64,000 nt of DNA, taken from positions 1-64,000 of IMG/VR virus record IMGVR_UViG_3300029911_000024; one strand, given 5' to 3'. Every line of letters begins with the position of its first letter. The stretch's first letter is position 1. Positions 15,241-25,243 of this stretch are shown in pieces. This stretch comes from a virus. A model generated the notes under the pieces. The model was not told where the DNA came from. It saw only the letters and a program-made list of their open reading frames with translations, and searched no databases. Made by a program: the position numbers and the translations under genes.

Positions 15241-15654
15241 TTATCCCCAGCAGATTGCAGCGACCCCAGCCGCATCAGTGGCCGAGTCCACGGCCCCGCG
15301 CAAGTTTTCCAGCTTCGCCAGGGCGGCAGCACGGAAGGCGTGCCAGTCTGTGATTGCCGGGTCCATCAGCGAAGCATGGATGACGCCGCGACATTCCTGC
15401 TCCAACTCCAGCAGCTTACACGCCTTGCGCTCGGATATGTCCACCGGCCGCACCATCAGTCTTTTTGTGGCCGGGTGGATCGCATGCTTGTTCGGGTGCG
15501 GCGCGTGGTGTTGGCCCGTGATCTCGACCCAATCGTGCCCAGGAAATGCATTGTGCTGTTCGTGCATGTGCTGGCGCGCACAGCCGACGATCTGCTTGAT
15601 CTTGCCGGTTGCAGGATCGAAAACAGCGACTTGCACCATATCGTTGTCGTCCAT
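15241..15654 (-). CDS. hypothetical protein downstream of the tail tip
   Basis: A 137-residue protein. The N-terminus (VFDPATGKIKQIVGC) and conserved H/P-rich middle resemble small proteins encoded beside tail-tip or fibre genes, but I cannot assign a family. It ends one base before the endolysin start. Confidence 0.45.
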   Translation of the reverse strand: MDDNDMVQVAVFDPATGKIKQIVGCARQHMHEQHNAFPGHDWVEITGQHHAPHPNKHAIHPATKRLMVRPVDISERKACKLLELEQECRGVIHASLMDPAITDWHAFRAAALAKLENLRGAVDSATDAAGVAAICWG

Positions 15655-15657
15655 GGC

Positions 15658-18600
15658 CTATCTCTTGAGTTCGGTGGCGGTCAGAACCGATCCGTTGGAA
15701 TTGACGCTGGAGCCGGTGAGGAATTTCGCTTGCAAGGCATAGGTGTGAGACCCAGCGGATGCTCCGGTATCGAGGCTGCCGCCCGCCACGAGGATATTAT
15801 TCGGGCACGTTCCTCCTCCGGCTTGGATCGGAGCAATTGGCGTGCCGTCTCTCGTGATCTCGTAATAGACCGTCGGGCCAGAACTAGACCACGTCACATA
15901 GTCGCTCATCGCAAGCTGGACATTTCCGCCGCTTGTGGCGAACGTCACTGAGCACAGAACGGCGAAAGTACCGGTGAGACCGGTAGTGCCAGAGGTCGCG
16001 ACATTGGGCACCGTCACGCCATTGGCGACGATGTGGCCCGTCACGATGATGTTGTTGACGATAAGGTTTCCGGCATTGATCGCGCCGACGGCGATGGCAC
16101 CGGCGACGATGGCATTCGACGCGATGTTTGTGCTCGTCAGCGTCGAGGCGGCGATGTTGGTGCCGAGAATCGTGCCCGCCGCGATCAGCGTGCCGGTGAT
16201 AGTGGCGCTGGCGATGTTAGCCGCCACGATGGTGCCAGCCGCGATGCTCGCGGAGACCACCGCGCCGGATGAAATCAAAGGTGTCGTGATCGCGTTGTTG
16301 GTGATCTGGGTGGTGGTGATCTGCCCGGTAAGCTGGGCAGCGGTGATGCTGGCGATCTGGCTTGCTGTAAGCTGGCCGGTGATATTTACCGCCGGGACAG
16401 ACAAGTCCCATGCCGTTCCGTTCCAGCGGTACAGCACGCCGGTCGTGGTGAGCACCGCGATCTGGCCGATATAGAGGCCGGTGCCGGGCAGCGACGAGTA
16501 TTCATAGACGGGCGCGATCCCCGCCGCGAAGGCTCCGGCGTCCAGCGTGCCTGGGGCGATGTCGCCGCCGCTGATGTCGCCCGTGATCGTCGACTGGGTG
16601 AAAGCAGCCGTAGCGGAATAGACCCCGCTGCGGTTCACCGCTTTGGCACCAAACCACCACGTCCCAGCCGGGATTTGATTGGTCGTCAGCGTGCCAGAAA
16701 TTCCACCAGCACTGTTCGGTGTCGCCGCCGCCTGCCCGATGACCGTGACGCCAGATGTCCAGCTTTCGCTGGCGCTATAGCGATATTCAAAGACCGAGAC
16801 GTCGGTGTCGGTGATCGGCGATCCCTGGAGCGTGACAGTCAGGCCGTTTTCTGAGACAGCAAGCGATGCGATATTGCTGGGCGCGGCGGTCTTGCCCTGC
16901 ACCGTGTAACCGGTGATTTCGCACTGCCATGGATATGTCCCAGTGACGTCGCTGACGCCGCCGATAGCATTGCGAGAGCGGATCGCGATGTCATAGGAAG
17001 CGCCGATAGCCGCATTTTCGATATAGCCGAAGGTCTGATCGCCGGAGACAGTCGGCGCGTTCTGCCAGTTTCCAGAACCGCTGACCTGATAGGTGATGTC
17101 GATGAAGCCACCATCGAGGACAAACTGATCGACGGGTGGTGTCCACGACACCTCGATGCGGGACACCAGCGTGCCGTCCGCCTGCTGGACGATCAGCGTG
17201 CCGCCAGATTGGAGCGTCAGATTTGACGGCGGCCCCACCACGAACGGATTGGGAAACTGGGTGTTGTTCTGTCGCTTTGCCGCTGCCTCCTCGGCCGCCG
17301 TATAGGCATAGATCGCCGGATCGGTCTGGCGCGCGGTGATGTCGACATCGAGAGTCTGCTGCTGCGCCGTGGTGGCGATGCTGAATTGCCAGGACTGGAC
17401 CTCAAAGGTCTCGCCCACCCAGCCCCACATCGCATTGTTGACCAAGATGGTATCCGGCGAGCCGACCTGAAATGCGGTCAGCTTGAGCGCCATGGATACG
17501 GTGAGTTCGCGGCGGATGCGCTCAAGATTGATCTTGGCGAGGCGCTGCGCCATCGAGGACGAGATCGTGAATGGGAGCGCCAGATCGCGCCATACGACCT
17601 CGTTTTGATCTTGCTCGATGTATGTGAGGTTCTGAAGCTGCGGATAGTCGGTCGGCTGGCCACGGTTGAAGGGATCGACAAAGGTTCCCTTGACCGAGTT
17701 GAAAGAGGCGTCACCGCTTTGCAGCGCGATCACTTTGATCGGCCCGCGCAGATCGCCCTCGTCGAGCGTCACCGTCGGCGTGAGATATTGCGCAGGATAG
17801 ACATTCAGGAAGATACCGCTCGGGACAAGATAGCCCGCCATGGCGGTGAGCATCTTCTGGATGACGGACTGGCGCGCTTCCGAGGTGTCGACTATCCCGT
17901 TGATAGTGTAGCGCGTCTCTGCCGCGACCGCGACGTAACTGTTGCCGCTGCCATTATTGGAGAAGGCGACGGGGATATGAGCACGCGCATTTTCCAGCGA
18001 TGACGCGACCTGAATTACTGTGTCCGAAATAAAGATGGCGTAATAGGTGAAGCCAGCAGACAGGCCGGTTGGGAGCGCGCCGCCACTATTGGAAAGCGTC
18101 ACCTCGGTGCCGGTCGTGATGCGCAGCGCGTTGTTGTAGACGTTCAATTGGTTGGTGGTGTGGTCAGGCGTCAGCCCTTCCACAATCGTCATTGTTAGGA
18201 CGCCAGTTCCGGTGCTGGAGATCGTGATGCAGCGTGGCGGCTGGGCGGCAGCGTCAACCGATGACAGCGACAGGCCACCGGTTGGGCCGCCACCGATCTG
18301 CGCCCAGAAATACGGGAAGTTTGCTGTCATCCCGGCTGGCATCGTGCCGGTTGTCGTGAACATCAACTGGCAAAGATTGGGCACCGACCCAGCCGCCAGA
18401 TTTTCCACATAGGTGATCTGGCTGTCAGCCGGGTTCACCGTGCATGTGGTGCTTGGAATGACGCGCGGACAGATTTCGTCGCACAGGTTCGCGTTGGCGA
18501 TCAGAAGGCCAGTGTTGACCTCGGTGTCATAGACGACTCCCATGCCATGAACCGGCTCGACCAGATAATCATTGAGCAGCAGCGCGGCATTGTCTGACCA

Positions 18601-19530
18601 GATCATCTGGGTGACGGTGCCCCCGGAGCCGCCAGTAGCCAGCGTCAGAATGTTGTGGCCGATGTCGTAAAGCTGGAAGGTGTAGGCGTCGATGATATTG
18701 GCGACCTCATATTCCTGCGCGATTTTTTTCTGCTGCGCATTTGGCCAATAGGGCTGCGGATTGGCGGGCACCGCACCGGAATGGTTGCAGATGAACACCA
18801 TGTTTCCAGCGCCGAGCCCGTGCGGCGTCGCGGTGACGAAATAGCCGTTTGTCGCACTGCTGGTGATGTTGATCGCAGTATTGCGCGGGTCCAGAACCAT
18901 GCGGCCGCTGACGACGCAGGCGATATTCGGCACCCCAGTCGAGCCGAAAAGATTGTCGTTCCAGCCCAAGCGGACATAGATTTTGCCACGGCTGTACTGG
19001 AAGAAATTGTCTCCCCACTTTGGGCTCTGCGCCTGGAGGGCGGCGATCAGGCCAGCATCGCCTGCCACCGTACCGAGCCCCATATAGGCTTGCAGATAGT
19101 TGGTGTAATTGGTGGGCGCGGTGCCATCCGGCCAGTCGATTGGTTTTTCAGCCCAGCCCGCCGATGTCAGGGGAACATAGGTGTCATTGACGTATAGGGC
19201 GTCGATGGACTGGATAGGATGCCCAGCCAGCGTGATGACGAGAAAAAGGGACTTGTTGTCGCTCGTGGTGTCCACGAACGTCATCGCGCCGCCGGTCTTC
19301 ATCTGGCCATAGATCAACTTGTGCGGTGTGATCGGATCGCGCACCGTGAAGGTGCGTTTCTGGGCGGTGGCGAGCAGCCAGTTGCCCAGCGCCATGATAC
19401 CCGTGGCGGCCAAGCTGCCGACGGCGGCGGCGGCGGGCAAGCCGATGAATGGCGTCAGAACAGCGGTGACGACAACGTCAACAACGACCGCAGCAACGGT
19501 TACGGCAATTTGCTCTACCGCCCTGCTCAT
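15658..19530 (-). CDS. tail tip / host specificity protein (J-like)
   Basis: A 1290-residue protein. The N-terminus has hydrophobic helices (about 15-55) and a RTFTVRDPITPHKLIYG segment typical of phage tip proteins. About 770-970 shows fibronectin-III-like strands (PSNLTLQSGG...EVSWTPPVDQF). A C-terminal region has many short alanine/isoleucine repeats (ITAAQLTGQITTTQITNNAI) like the DUF1983 part of J proteins. It is the last large tail gene and likely contacts the receptor. Confidence 0.8.
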   Translation of the reverse strand: MSRAVEQIAVTVAAVVVDVVVTAVLTPFIGLPAAAAVGSLAATGIMALGNWLLATAQKRTFTVRDPITPHKLIYGQMKTGGAMTFVDTTSDNKSLFLVITLAGHPIQSIDALYVNDTYVPLTSAGWAEKPIDWPDGTAPTNYTNYLQAYMGLGTVAGDAGLIAALQAQSPKWGDNFFQYSRGKIYVRLGWNDNLFGSTGVPNIACVVSGRMVLDPRNTAINITSSATNGYFVTATPHGLGAGNMVFICNHSGAVPANPQPYWPNAQQKKIAQEYEVANIIDAYTFQLYDIGHNILTLATGGSGGTVTQMIWSDNAALLLNDYLVEPVHGMGVVYDTEVNTGLLIANANLCDEICPRVIPSTTCTVNPADSQITYVENLAAGSVPNLCQLMFTTTGTMPAGMTANFPYFWAQIGGGPTGGLSLSSVDAAAQPPRCITISSTGTGVLTMTIVEGLTPDHTTNQLNVYNNALRITTGTEVTLSNSGGALPTGLSAGFTYYAIFISDTVIQVASSLENARAHIPVAFSNNGSGNSYVAVAAETRYTINGIVDTSEARQSVIQKMLTAMAGYLVPSGIFLNVYPAQYLTPTVTLDEGDLRGPIKVIALQSGDASFNSVKGTFVDPFNRGQPTDYPQLQNLTYIEQDQNEVVWRDLALPFTISSSMAQRLAKINLERIRRELTVSMALKLTAFQVGSPDTILVNNAMWGWVGETFEVQSWQFSIATTAQQQTLDVDITARQTDPAIYAYTAAEEAAAKRQNNTQFPNPFVVGPPSNLTLQSGGTLIVQQADGTLVSRIEVSWTPPVDQFVLDGGFIDITYQVSGSGNWQNAPTVSGDQTFGYIENAAIGASYDIAIRSRNAIGGVSDVTGTYPWQCEITGYTVQGKTAAPSNIASLAVSENGLTVTLQGSPITDTDVSVFEYRYSASESWTSGVTVIGQAAATPNSAGGISGTLTTNQIPAGTWWFGAKAVNRSGVYSATAAFTQSTITGDISGGDIAPGTLDAGAFAAGIAPVYEYSSLPGTGLYIGQIAVLTTTGVLYRWNGTAWDLSVPAVNITGQLTASQIASITAAQLTGQITTTQITNNAITTPLISSGAVVSASIAAGTIVAANIASATITGTLIAAGTILGTNIAASTLTSTNIASNAIVAGAIAVGAINAGNLIVNNIIVTGHIVANGVTVPNVATSGTTGLTGTFAVLCSVTFATSGGNVQLAMSDYVTWSSSGPTVYYEITRDGTPIAPIQAGGGTCPNNILVAGGSLDTGASAGSHTYALQAKFLTGSSVNSNGSVLTATELKR

Positions 19531-19533
19531 AGC

Positions 19534-20019
19534 TTAATCCCGGCCATTCTTGATGCGCCAACCCATCAGGATGTTGGCGTCCGTCCCAGGCGTCTCGATG
19601 GTGCTGACGCCCAGAAGACCTTTCGCACCGACGAACAGCGAGATCGTTCCGGCGCAGATACCCAGGGTGCCATCAAGGCCGACATCGTTGGCCAGGGCCT
19701 CGACATCGGGGTTTCCGATCACCACGTCACCGCGCTGAAGGCGAAGCACTGTTTCGACTTTCTGCCAATCCTGATTTGCCGCGACCTTCTCCATGGTGGG
19801 GATCAAAAGGCCGCCTGCGTAAGCCCGGAGCGCCGTGATGGCAGTTGCCGCATCTGTGTATGCGTCTCGGAATGGCGCTGCCGGGTCCACACCGCTCATT
19901 GCTTTGATGCAGTCGGCTGCGAACATGCAGCAATCGAAGCTTCCCCAAGCGAACGGATTGTGCCGGACACTCTGGAGATATTCGGCCATCAGGATGTGCC
20001 AGTTTTCCTTTTTCTGCAT
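19534..20019 (-). CDS. DUF6950-like tail-tip associated protein
   Basis: A 161-residue protein with PFAWGSFDCCMFAADC near the N-terminus, the cysteine-centred motif of a family (DUF6950) found just before tip genes. The pattern recalls NlpC/P60 peptidases (catalytic C), but a clear H is harder to place. It may cut peptidoglycan during DNA entry. Confidence 0.6.
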   Translation of the reverse strand: MQKKENWHILMAEYLQSVRHNPFAWGSFDCCMFAADCIKAMSGVDPAAPFRDAYTDAATAITALRAYAGGLLIPTMEKVAANQDWQKVETVLRLQRGDVVIGNPDVEALANDVGLDGTLGICAGTISLFVGAKGLLGVSTIETPGTDANILMGWRIKNGRD

Positions 20020-20023
20020 GACC

Positions 20024-20581
20024 TCACCCGTGCCAGTTGATGGTGGCGTCTTGGATCGTGTCGACGAACGAAAAGCCGCCGTCGTTGGGATGCTCAAGGC
20101 GCTGGTCGAGATCGGTGTAGCGGCGCGAGCGCGGATAGCGCATGGCGACGAGGCGGCTTTCCACCGACACCGTAATGGTCGCGGTCTTGCCAGTCTGCTC
20201 GATGGTGGCAGTATCCACGCGGCCATTGAGAAACTGATACGGCGTGTTCACGAGGCTGAAAGTGTCGTCGATGGCACCGAGCCACAGCTTCGCTGGCAGA
20301 TAGCGTTGCAAATCTTCCAGGGCCACGGCAATCAGCGCGACGTCGATGCCTGACAGCTTGAGGGTACATCCCGTCGCAAGAACCTTGTTCTGCTCGGTGA
20401 CTGACCCGATGTCGACGAGGTTTCCACCGCCGATCCAGACTTGTCCGTTCCACGAGAAGTTGCCATAGCCGTTCCACATATAGACGTTCCCGCCTGCGGT
20501 ATCGACTTCGCAAAAGATGATCGGGCGGCACGACCCGGCCAAGGTCTGCGCGAGCATGCCGGATGTAAGGCTGTGCGCCAT
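20024..20581 (-). CDS. distal tail protein
   Basis: A 185-residue protein (CRPIIFCEVDTAGGNVYMWN near the start, VSVESRLVAMRYPRSRRYT near the end). The latter segment is seen in conserved phage proteins located between tape measure and tip. Probably part of the tail-tip hub. Confidence 0.55.
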   Translation of the reverse strand: MAHSLTSGMLAQTLAGSCRPIIFCEVDTAGGNVYMWNGYGNFSWNGQVWIGGGNLVDIGSVTEQNKVLATGCTLKLSGIDVALIAVALEDLQRYLPAKLWLGAIDDTFSLVNTPYQFLNGRVDTATIEQTGKTATITVSVESRLVAMRYPRSRRYTDLDQRLEHPNDGGFSFVDTIQDATINWHG

Positions 20582-21208
20582 TTAAAGCGCCTCGGTCACG
20601 CTGAATTGAACCGAATATGTGCTGACCTCGTTGGCATCCCAACCGAACGGCGCATCGAGGCGAAACTGAGTCATGGCGTTCTGGATGATGATCGCCTGTC
20701 CCGTCGATGGCGCATACCGCAAGTTCGGCCAGAAGGTCAGCGTTGCGTTACCGCTGCCGTCCGAATTGGTGTCGAAAAGCAGCTTATGCAACCGGGCATT
20801 TGTGCCGGTGCCGATCTGGAAATAATCGCCTGCCTTCAAAATGCCGGTGATACCAAGAAGCCAGCCGGTCGTCAGGAGCGTGTTGCCAGTCTGGTTTGCT
20901 CCGCTGACGATTGGGGTGCCTCGTCCATCACCGCGCGGCGTCGGCGCATCTGGATCGCCAAGCAGAAACGTGCCCTTGCGGCCGTTTAGCTGTGCCATGG
21001 CGGATAGCCACTGCTCGGCCTGGGCCCGCTTCATCATCGGTAACGTGACCATCGCTTTCCAGCGTTGGCCTTGGTGCTCGTAAGTTTGCTGCTCGAAAGT
21101 GAACGGCGACTCTGAGACCGCGACGGCATCATCCATCGTCCACTTGACGGTTTTGATGCCGGGCGATGTGGGCAGGGAGATCGGATAGTTGGGGATGAAA
21201 ACGCCCAT
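20582..21208 (-). CDS. distal tail protein
   Basis: A 208-residue protein immediately after the tape measure (TAA of the upstream gene touches its start). MKRAQAEQWLSAMAQLNGRK followed by a GTFLLGDPDAP segment is typical of the first distal tail protein after the tape measure in long-tailed phages. Confidence 0.6.
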   Translation of the reverse strand: MGVFIPNYPISLPTSPGIKTVKWTMDDAVAVSESPFTFEQQTYEHQGQRWKAMVTLPMMKRAQAEQWLSAMAQLNGRKGTFLLGDPDAPTPRGDGRGTPIVSGANQTGNTLLTTGWLLGITGILKAGDYFQIGTGTNARLHKLLFDTNSDGSGNATLTFWPNLRYAPSTGQAIIIQNAMTQFRLDAPFGWDANEVSTYSVQFSVTEAL

Positions 21209-23473
21209 TTAATTGTCCATCCCTCCAGGCGTGAACCCGCGCTTGATGCTCTGGTCGAGGGCCTGCACCGCGCTGGCCTGGATGTGCGGCATCGCTTTCA
21301 TAATTTCGCCTTTGGCGATGGCGCTGACGTCCGGGTGAACGCTGATCTGCTGGGTGATGTAATAGACATTCCCGCCACCGTTGCCGCCAGAGCCGCCCTT
21401 GCCACCTCCCGGCATCGAGCCGTGCGCCGCGTTGCCGCCAAACATATTGCCAAGGATGCCGCCGATGCGGCCGCCAACACTATTGGCCGCGTGCTGTCCG
21501 CCCAGCGTGTTGAAAAGGTTTCCCGCGCTTCCGAAGGTCGGCAGCTTGCCTTTTGTTCCTGTGACCTGACCCGTCATTGCGTTTTCAAGAGGATTGAGGA
21601 TCGCCAGCTTCTCGATCATTTTCAGCATGGACTGGGTCAGGTCCGGCAGCAGAGTTTTGAGTCCCTTCGCGCCCTGGTTGGCGTGATCGAAAATCGAGCC
21701 CAGCATGTCGGTGTATTCGCGGCCGACGCTCAACTCTCTCTGCTGCTCGTCGCCGATGTCACGCTTGTTCTTGGCTAGTTCGGCCGCCTGGGCGGCATTG
21801 GCCATGGCCTGCTGGTATTCACGGCTGCCAACCTTTATGCCCTTTTCTTTCAACTCCAGCTCCGCTCGCAGCAGGGCGACGCGCTTCTCCCTGATGCTTT
21901 CGTCAGTTTTCAGCAGGGAGACCTCCAGCGCCAGAACGGCATTGGAGTCGGATGCCTTCATGTTTTCTTTGATCTGCGCTTCGGTGCGCTCGGCATCGGC
22001 GGATTTCAGCAGCGCATCCCGATAGGCGTTCACATTGTTGATTGCGCCCTTGCGAGATTCAGCTTCAGCCTTGACCTGCGCCGTCATTTCCATACCCGCT
22101 TGCGTGCTGGTGCGGTAGGCGTTGGCGATGGCTTCCTGCCCGGCGGCCTCTTTCTGGACGTTGGTTAGCGCGTCGGAACGCTCTCGCCTCTCTTTGACCC
22201 ACTCATAATTGATGGTCGCATCGCGGATAGCCCCTGCGCGCGACGCCATGCCCGGCTCGGTGCTGTTGCTGTTGATGGTGTACTGGCGATTGGCTTCAAG
22301 TCGGACGCGCATCATTTCGCGGTCGCGCGGACCGGCACTGTTCACCCGCGCCTCGTCGCGCAGTTTTTGAAGCTCCATGGCGGCAGGCGAACGGGCATCG
22401 GCAGCATTGTCGTCATCTGTCTTTTTCTTTGCGGCAGCCTGCTCGCGCTTATTTGCGTCCATCATCTGCCAGTGCAGATCACCAGCACGATGCCATGCTG
22501 AATTTACATCGCCTTGCGAGACAGCCCATGCGCCACGATTATGCCGCTCCTGCAAGCTCTGGGCTTGCATACGGGCGTCAAGGTACTGTTGCGCTGGAGT
22601 CTTTGGCTTTCCGACAATCGCCGCGCTAGTGTTGAACCACATGCCAGACATGAAGGTGCTGAATTTGTCGAAAGCTTTTGACAGCGACCACATGCTGTCC
22701 TCTACCGTCTTTCCGCGATCAGCAATGGCCTTGAAAATTGCCATCTCCTGGGCAGCGCGGTCCTTCATGCCCTTGATGTCGTGAAGCTGGGCATCGGTCA
22801 GAAGGTTGAAATTGTCGTGCAAATCCTGCGCTGCCTTCGCAGGGTTTTTCATCATTCCCTCAAGGTCGGTCGCCGCTTTGTCGAGCGTGCCGCCCTGTAT
22901 TGACTGCATGCCATAAGCGGCTTGGGTAAAGCCTCCCATGTTCTTGCCAGGGATGCGGCCATGACCGAGGCCAATGGCTTCGACATCAAGCGCGCCGCGT
23001 TGGCTGATGTTTCCATTTGTCCGCGCAAGATCGGAGGCGAGATTGAACATCTGCCCCTTATTTACGCCAGCCGCGTTTCCGCTTGCCGCGATGGCGCGAC
23101 CGACCCGGTCGATGGCCATTTCAGCCTGATAGGCGCTCACGGCCATGGCGGCGAACGGGGCGACAATCGCTCCACCCATCAGGATGCCCTGGCTGGTCAG
23201 CCCGGACATATGGGTGCCGATCAGCAGCAGCGTGGACGGCAGCCGGGCGAGATCGCCGGTCATGGCTTCGCGGCCGAAATACAGCAGTTCGCGGCGGTTG
23301 ATCTCAATTCCTCGGTGCAGTTCTTCCGCGCCGGAGGCTGCTTTCTTGAAGTGGCCCGAGATATTTTCGCCAGCCGTCTTGGAGACGCCGTCGAGTTGCT
23401 TGGCCTTCTCCATCGCGGGGCCAAGGTCGTAATCGACGGTGTAGTACAGCCGGTCGAGTTCTGTGCCAGCCAT
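21209..23473 (-). CDS. tail tape measure protein
   Basis: A 754-residue, helix-rich protein. Hydrophobic segments lie near residues 75-110 (LLLIGTHMSGLTSQGILMGG), then long charged coiled coils, then a glycine-rich C-terminus (GGGKGGSGGNGGGN). It follows the G/GT chaperone pair, which is the standard position. Its length implies a tail of roughly 110 nm at the usual 0.15 nm per residue. Confidence 0.85.
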   Translation of the reverse strand: MAGTELDRLYYTVDYDLGPAMEKAKQLDGVSKTAGENISGHFKKAASGAEELHRGIEINRRELLYFGREAMTGDLARLPSTLLLIGTHMSGLTSQGILMGGAIVAPFAAMAVSAYQAEMAIDRVGRAIAASGNAAGVNKGQMFNLASDLARTNGNISQRGALDVEAIGLGHGRIPGKNMGGFTQAAYGMQSIQGGTLDKAATDLEGMMKNPAKAAQDLHDNFNLLTDAQLHDIKGMKDRAAQEMAIFKAIADRGKTVEDSMWSLSKAFDKFSTFMSGMWFNTSAAIVGKPKTPAQQYLDARMQAQSLQERHNRGAWAVSQGDVNSAWHRAGDLHWQMMDANKREQAAAKKKTDDDNAADARSPAAMELQKLRDEARVNSAGPRDREMMRVRLEANRQYTINSNSTEPGMASRAGAIRDATINYEWVKERRERSDALTNVQKEAAGQEAIANAYRTSTQAGMEMTAQVKAEAESRKGAINNVNAYRDALLKSADAERTEAQIKENMKASDSNAVLALEVSLLKTDESIREKRVALLRAELELKEKGIKVGSREYQQAMANAAQAAELAKNKRDIGDEQQRELSVGREYTDMLGSIFDHANQGAKGLKTLLPDLTQSMLKMIEKLAILNPLENAMTGQVTGTKGKLPTFGSAGNLFNTLGGQHAANSVGGRIGGILGNMFGGNAAHGSMPGGGKGGSGGNGGGNVYYITQQISVHPDVSAIAKGEIMKAMPHIQASAVQALDQSIKRGFTPGGMDN

Positions 23474-23730
23474 TATTTGTCACCCGGCTTTTTGTCGGGA
23501 AAGCGCTGCTTCATTCGCTCGATGTCGCGCACGTCATCCTCGGTCCATTGATAAACGTCGTCCAACGCGCCCTTTTCCCGCATGTGCCCGATGAAGGCAC
23601 ATGACACCTCGTAAAAGGTCGACTTCCAGAACACCTCCGGCGGCCAATGCAAAACACCGAGCGCGAAGGTGGCCCATTTTTCGACGTCTAATCCTGTTGG
23701 TTTTGCGTTTCCGCCAGAGGAGGGTTTTCG
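23473..23730 (-). CDS. tail assembly chaperone T extension (reached by -1 frameshift)
   Basis: A frame open from well upstream and ending with TAA that overlaps the tape-measure ATG. Its distinct part (NAKPTGLDVEKWATF, HWPPEVFWKST, EDDVRDIERMKQRF) has no sensible start of its own, and it lies in the -1 frame relative to the G gene. Like lambda G/GT, it is probably made as a fusion. Candidate slip sites where the frames overlap are CGAAAAC (23724-23730) and GCAAAAC (23700-23706). Confidence 0.65.
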   Translation of the reverse strand, partial: RKPSSGGNAKPTGLDVEKWATFALGVLHWPPEVFWKSTFYEVSCAFIGHMREKGALDDVYQWTEDDVRDIERMKQRFPDKKPGDK

Positions 23731-24113
23731 ACGCCGCGCTTGGCCGCCTCCGCATCTTCGATTTCTTTCATGGCCATGCGGACATGCTCGGCGTTGCCGC
23801 GCAGTGCGCGCGAGCACAGCATCCCGAGGGAATGCCAGAACGGCGTGCAGCCTTCCTCCATCAGCCGCTCGCCGACCAGTGCGGGCGTGATCTTGTCGCC
23901 CATCACAGGCCGCAACGCCTGATACAGAACGGTTCCGGTCTCGGTGAGGGATGCGTAGTTGGCTGGCTCGACGGCGAAGAATTTCCAGGCCAAGGCGCTG
24001 CATGCCTGCCCGGTCGCGCTTTCGATGGCCGACACGACCTCAAAGGTCGGTCGCACGGCATAGACTTTGCCGTCGAAGGTGATGTCGATTTCTTGGCGGG
24101 CCGCATTAGCCAT
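23688..24113 (-). CDS. tail assembly chaperone G-like
   Basis: A 141-residue protein (EIDITFDGKVYAVRPTFE at the start, MKEIEDAEAAKRG near the end), between the major tail protein and the tape measure. Small acidic/helical proteins here chaperone the tape measure during tail assembly. The reading frame continues in another frame as the T extension. Confidence 0.7.
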   Translation of the reverse strand: MANAARQEIDITFDGKVYAVRPTFEVVSAIESATGQACSALAWKFFAVEPANYASLTETGTVLYQALRPVMGDKITPALVGERLMEEGCTPFWHSLGMLCSRALRGNAEHVRMAMKEIEDAEAAKRGVENPPLAETQNQQD

Positions 24114-24144
24114 GCGTGGCCTCCTCTATGGTGGTGGGTTTGGT

Positions 24145-24567
24145 TTATCCCCCGGCGTTGAACACGATGGTGCCGGAGGAGGCGATGCTGAAATCATAGC
24201 TTTCAGCGCCGTCATAGTTGCCGGTGCGCTTCAGGGTGACGATCACCCAGTTGCCGGTATAGGTGTCACCGTTGTCGAAAATGATCTGGGCGTTGAACGC
24301 GCTCTGCGGCACATTTGACGCCAGGATAAGCTGGTTGAGGTTGGTGCTGTCATCGAAAAGACCCTGCGCCGTCACATCGTACTTGGTGACGCCCGCGCTC
24401 GGCAGCATGGTCTGGAAGCCGCCGCTATCCTTGTTGGTCACATCGACAGGGCCCGCGCTGACGCTGAGTTCGACATTCCGCAGGCCGCCGACGGTGGAAT
24501 AGGTCTCGGGGCTCGACTGGCTGCCATACTTGAGCAGGGCCGTGCGGCCTTTACGATATGTCGGCAT
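24145..24567 (-). CDS. major tail protein
   Basis: A 140-residue protein starting MPTYRKGRTALLKYGSQ. GGLRNVELSVSAGPVDVTN and a Gly/Asn-rich beta pattern match tail-tube proteins of the TP901-1/GTA type. Position before the chaperones supports this. Confidence 0.75.
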   Translation of the reverse strand: MPTYRKGRTALLKYGSQSSPETYSTVGGLRNVELSVSAGPVDVTNKDSGGFQTMLPSAGVTKYDVTAQGLFDDSTNLNQLILASNVPQSAFNAQIIFDNGDTYTGNWVIVTLKRTGNYDGAESYDFSIASSGTIVFNAGG

Positions 24568-24628
24568 GAAAACCCCCTTGGCCAAAGCCCCAGAAGGCAA
24601 AACTCTTGCCTGAGACAGGTCGCCGCGT

Positions 24629-25243
24629 CTAGGCGGACAAGGCGTCCGCTGGCGTGCAGCGCGGCCAAATTGTCAGGGCGCTGTTCGGCGAGCCATTGAT
24701 GACCTCGACATCTTTTGCCGCCAAGATAGGTGCGAGCGTGGAAAACGAGGCTTTCCAGCGTTCCATCGTCTCGGCTGGGATCGGCAACGTGTCATAGCCG
24801 CTGTGGAAGTTTCTGCCCGCCCGCGTGCCGTCATGGGTTAAATCCACCCCCAGCAGCACAATCTTTTTCGCCCCCAAATGCACGGCTAGGTGAGTCGCGG
24901 CATAGGCGCTATTCCAGCCGTGGCGCAAGTGTTCTGGATGCTCGTCGAAGCCGTCAGGGCCGGTGAATAGGTATTGCGTCACGCCCGGCGGAAGCTCATG
25001 CCGGTGGTATTCGATATTGCCGGTTGCCTTGTATGGCGCAGCGTGGGCTTGCAGCGTCATGTAGGCCCGCCGCCAGTAGCGCGCGTCCGTCCACCACAGC
25101 ACATCGGCATACGGCAGATATTCGTGGGCGCGGTTGATGGCGATGACGCGGCGGTCGCGCAGCAGGTCGAAATCGAAGCTCTTGAGGCTCGCTCCCCCCG
25201 CACAAATTATGGCCGTCTCGCCCTCGAAGATGCGCGGGATCAC
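24629..25243 (-). CDS. DUF115-like protein in the tail operon
   Basis: A 204-residue protein. AIICAGGASLKSFDF, RVIAINRAHEYLP, WWTDARYW, NSAYAATHLAVHLGAKKI and LLGVDLT match the DUF115 group (Rossmann-like, related to glycan or pterin enzymes). It is not a virion building block by sequence; it sits between tail terminator and tail tube and starts with a GTG overlapping the upstream stop. It may modify a surface glycan or a virion component. Confidence 0.65.
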   Translation of the reverse strand: MIPRIFEGETAIICAGGASLKSFDFDLLRDRRVIAINRAHEYLPYADVLWWTDARYWRRAYMTLQAHAAPYKATGNIEYHRHELPPGVTQYLFTGPDGFDEHPEHLRHGWNSAYAATHLAVHLGAKKIVLLGVDLTHDGTRAGRNFHSGYDTLPIPAETMERWKASFSTLAPILAAKDVEVINGSPNSALTIWPRCTPADALSA

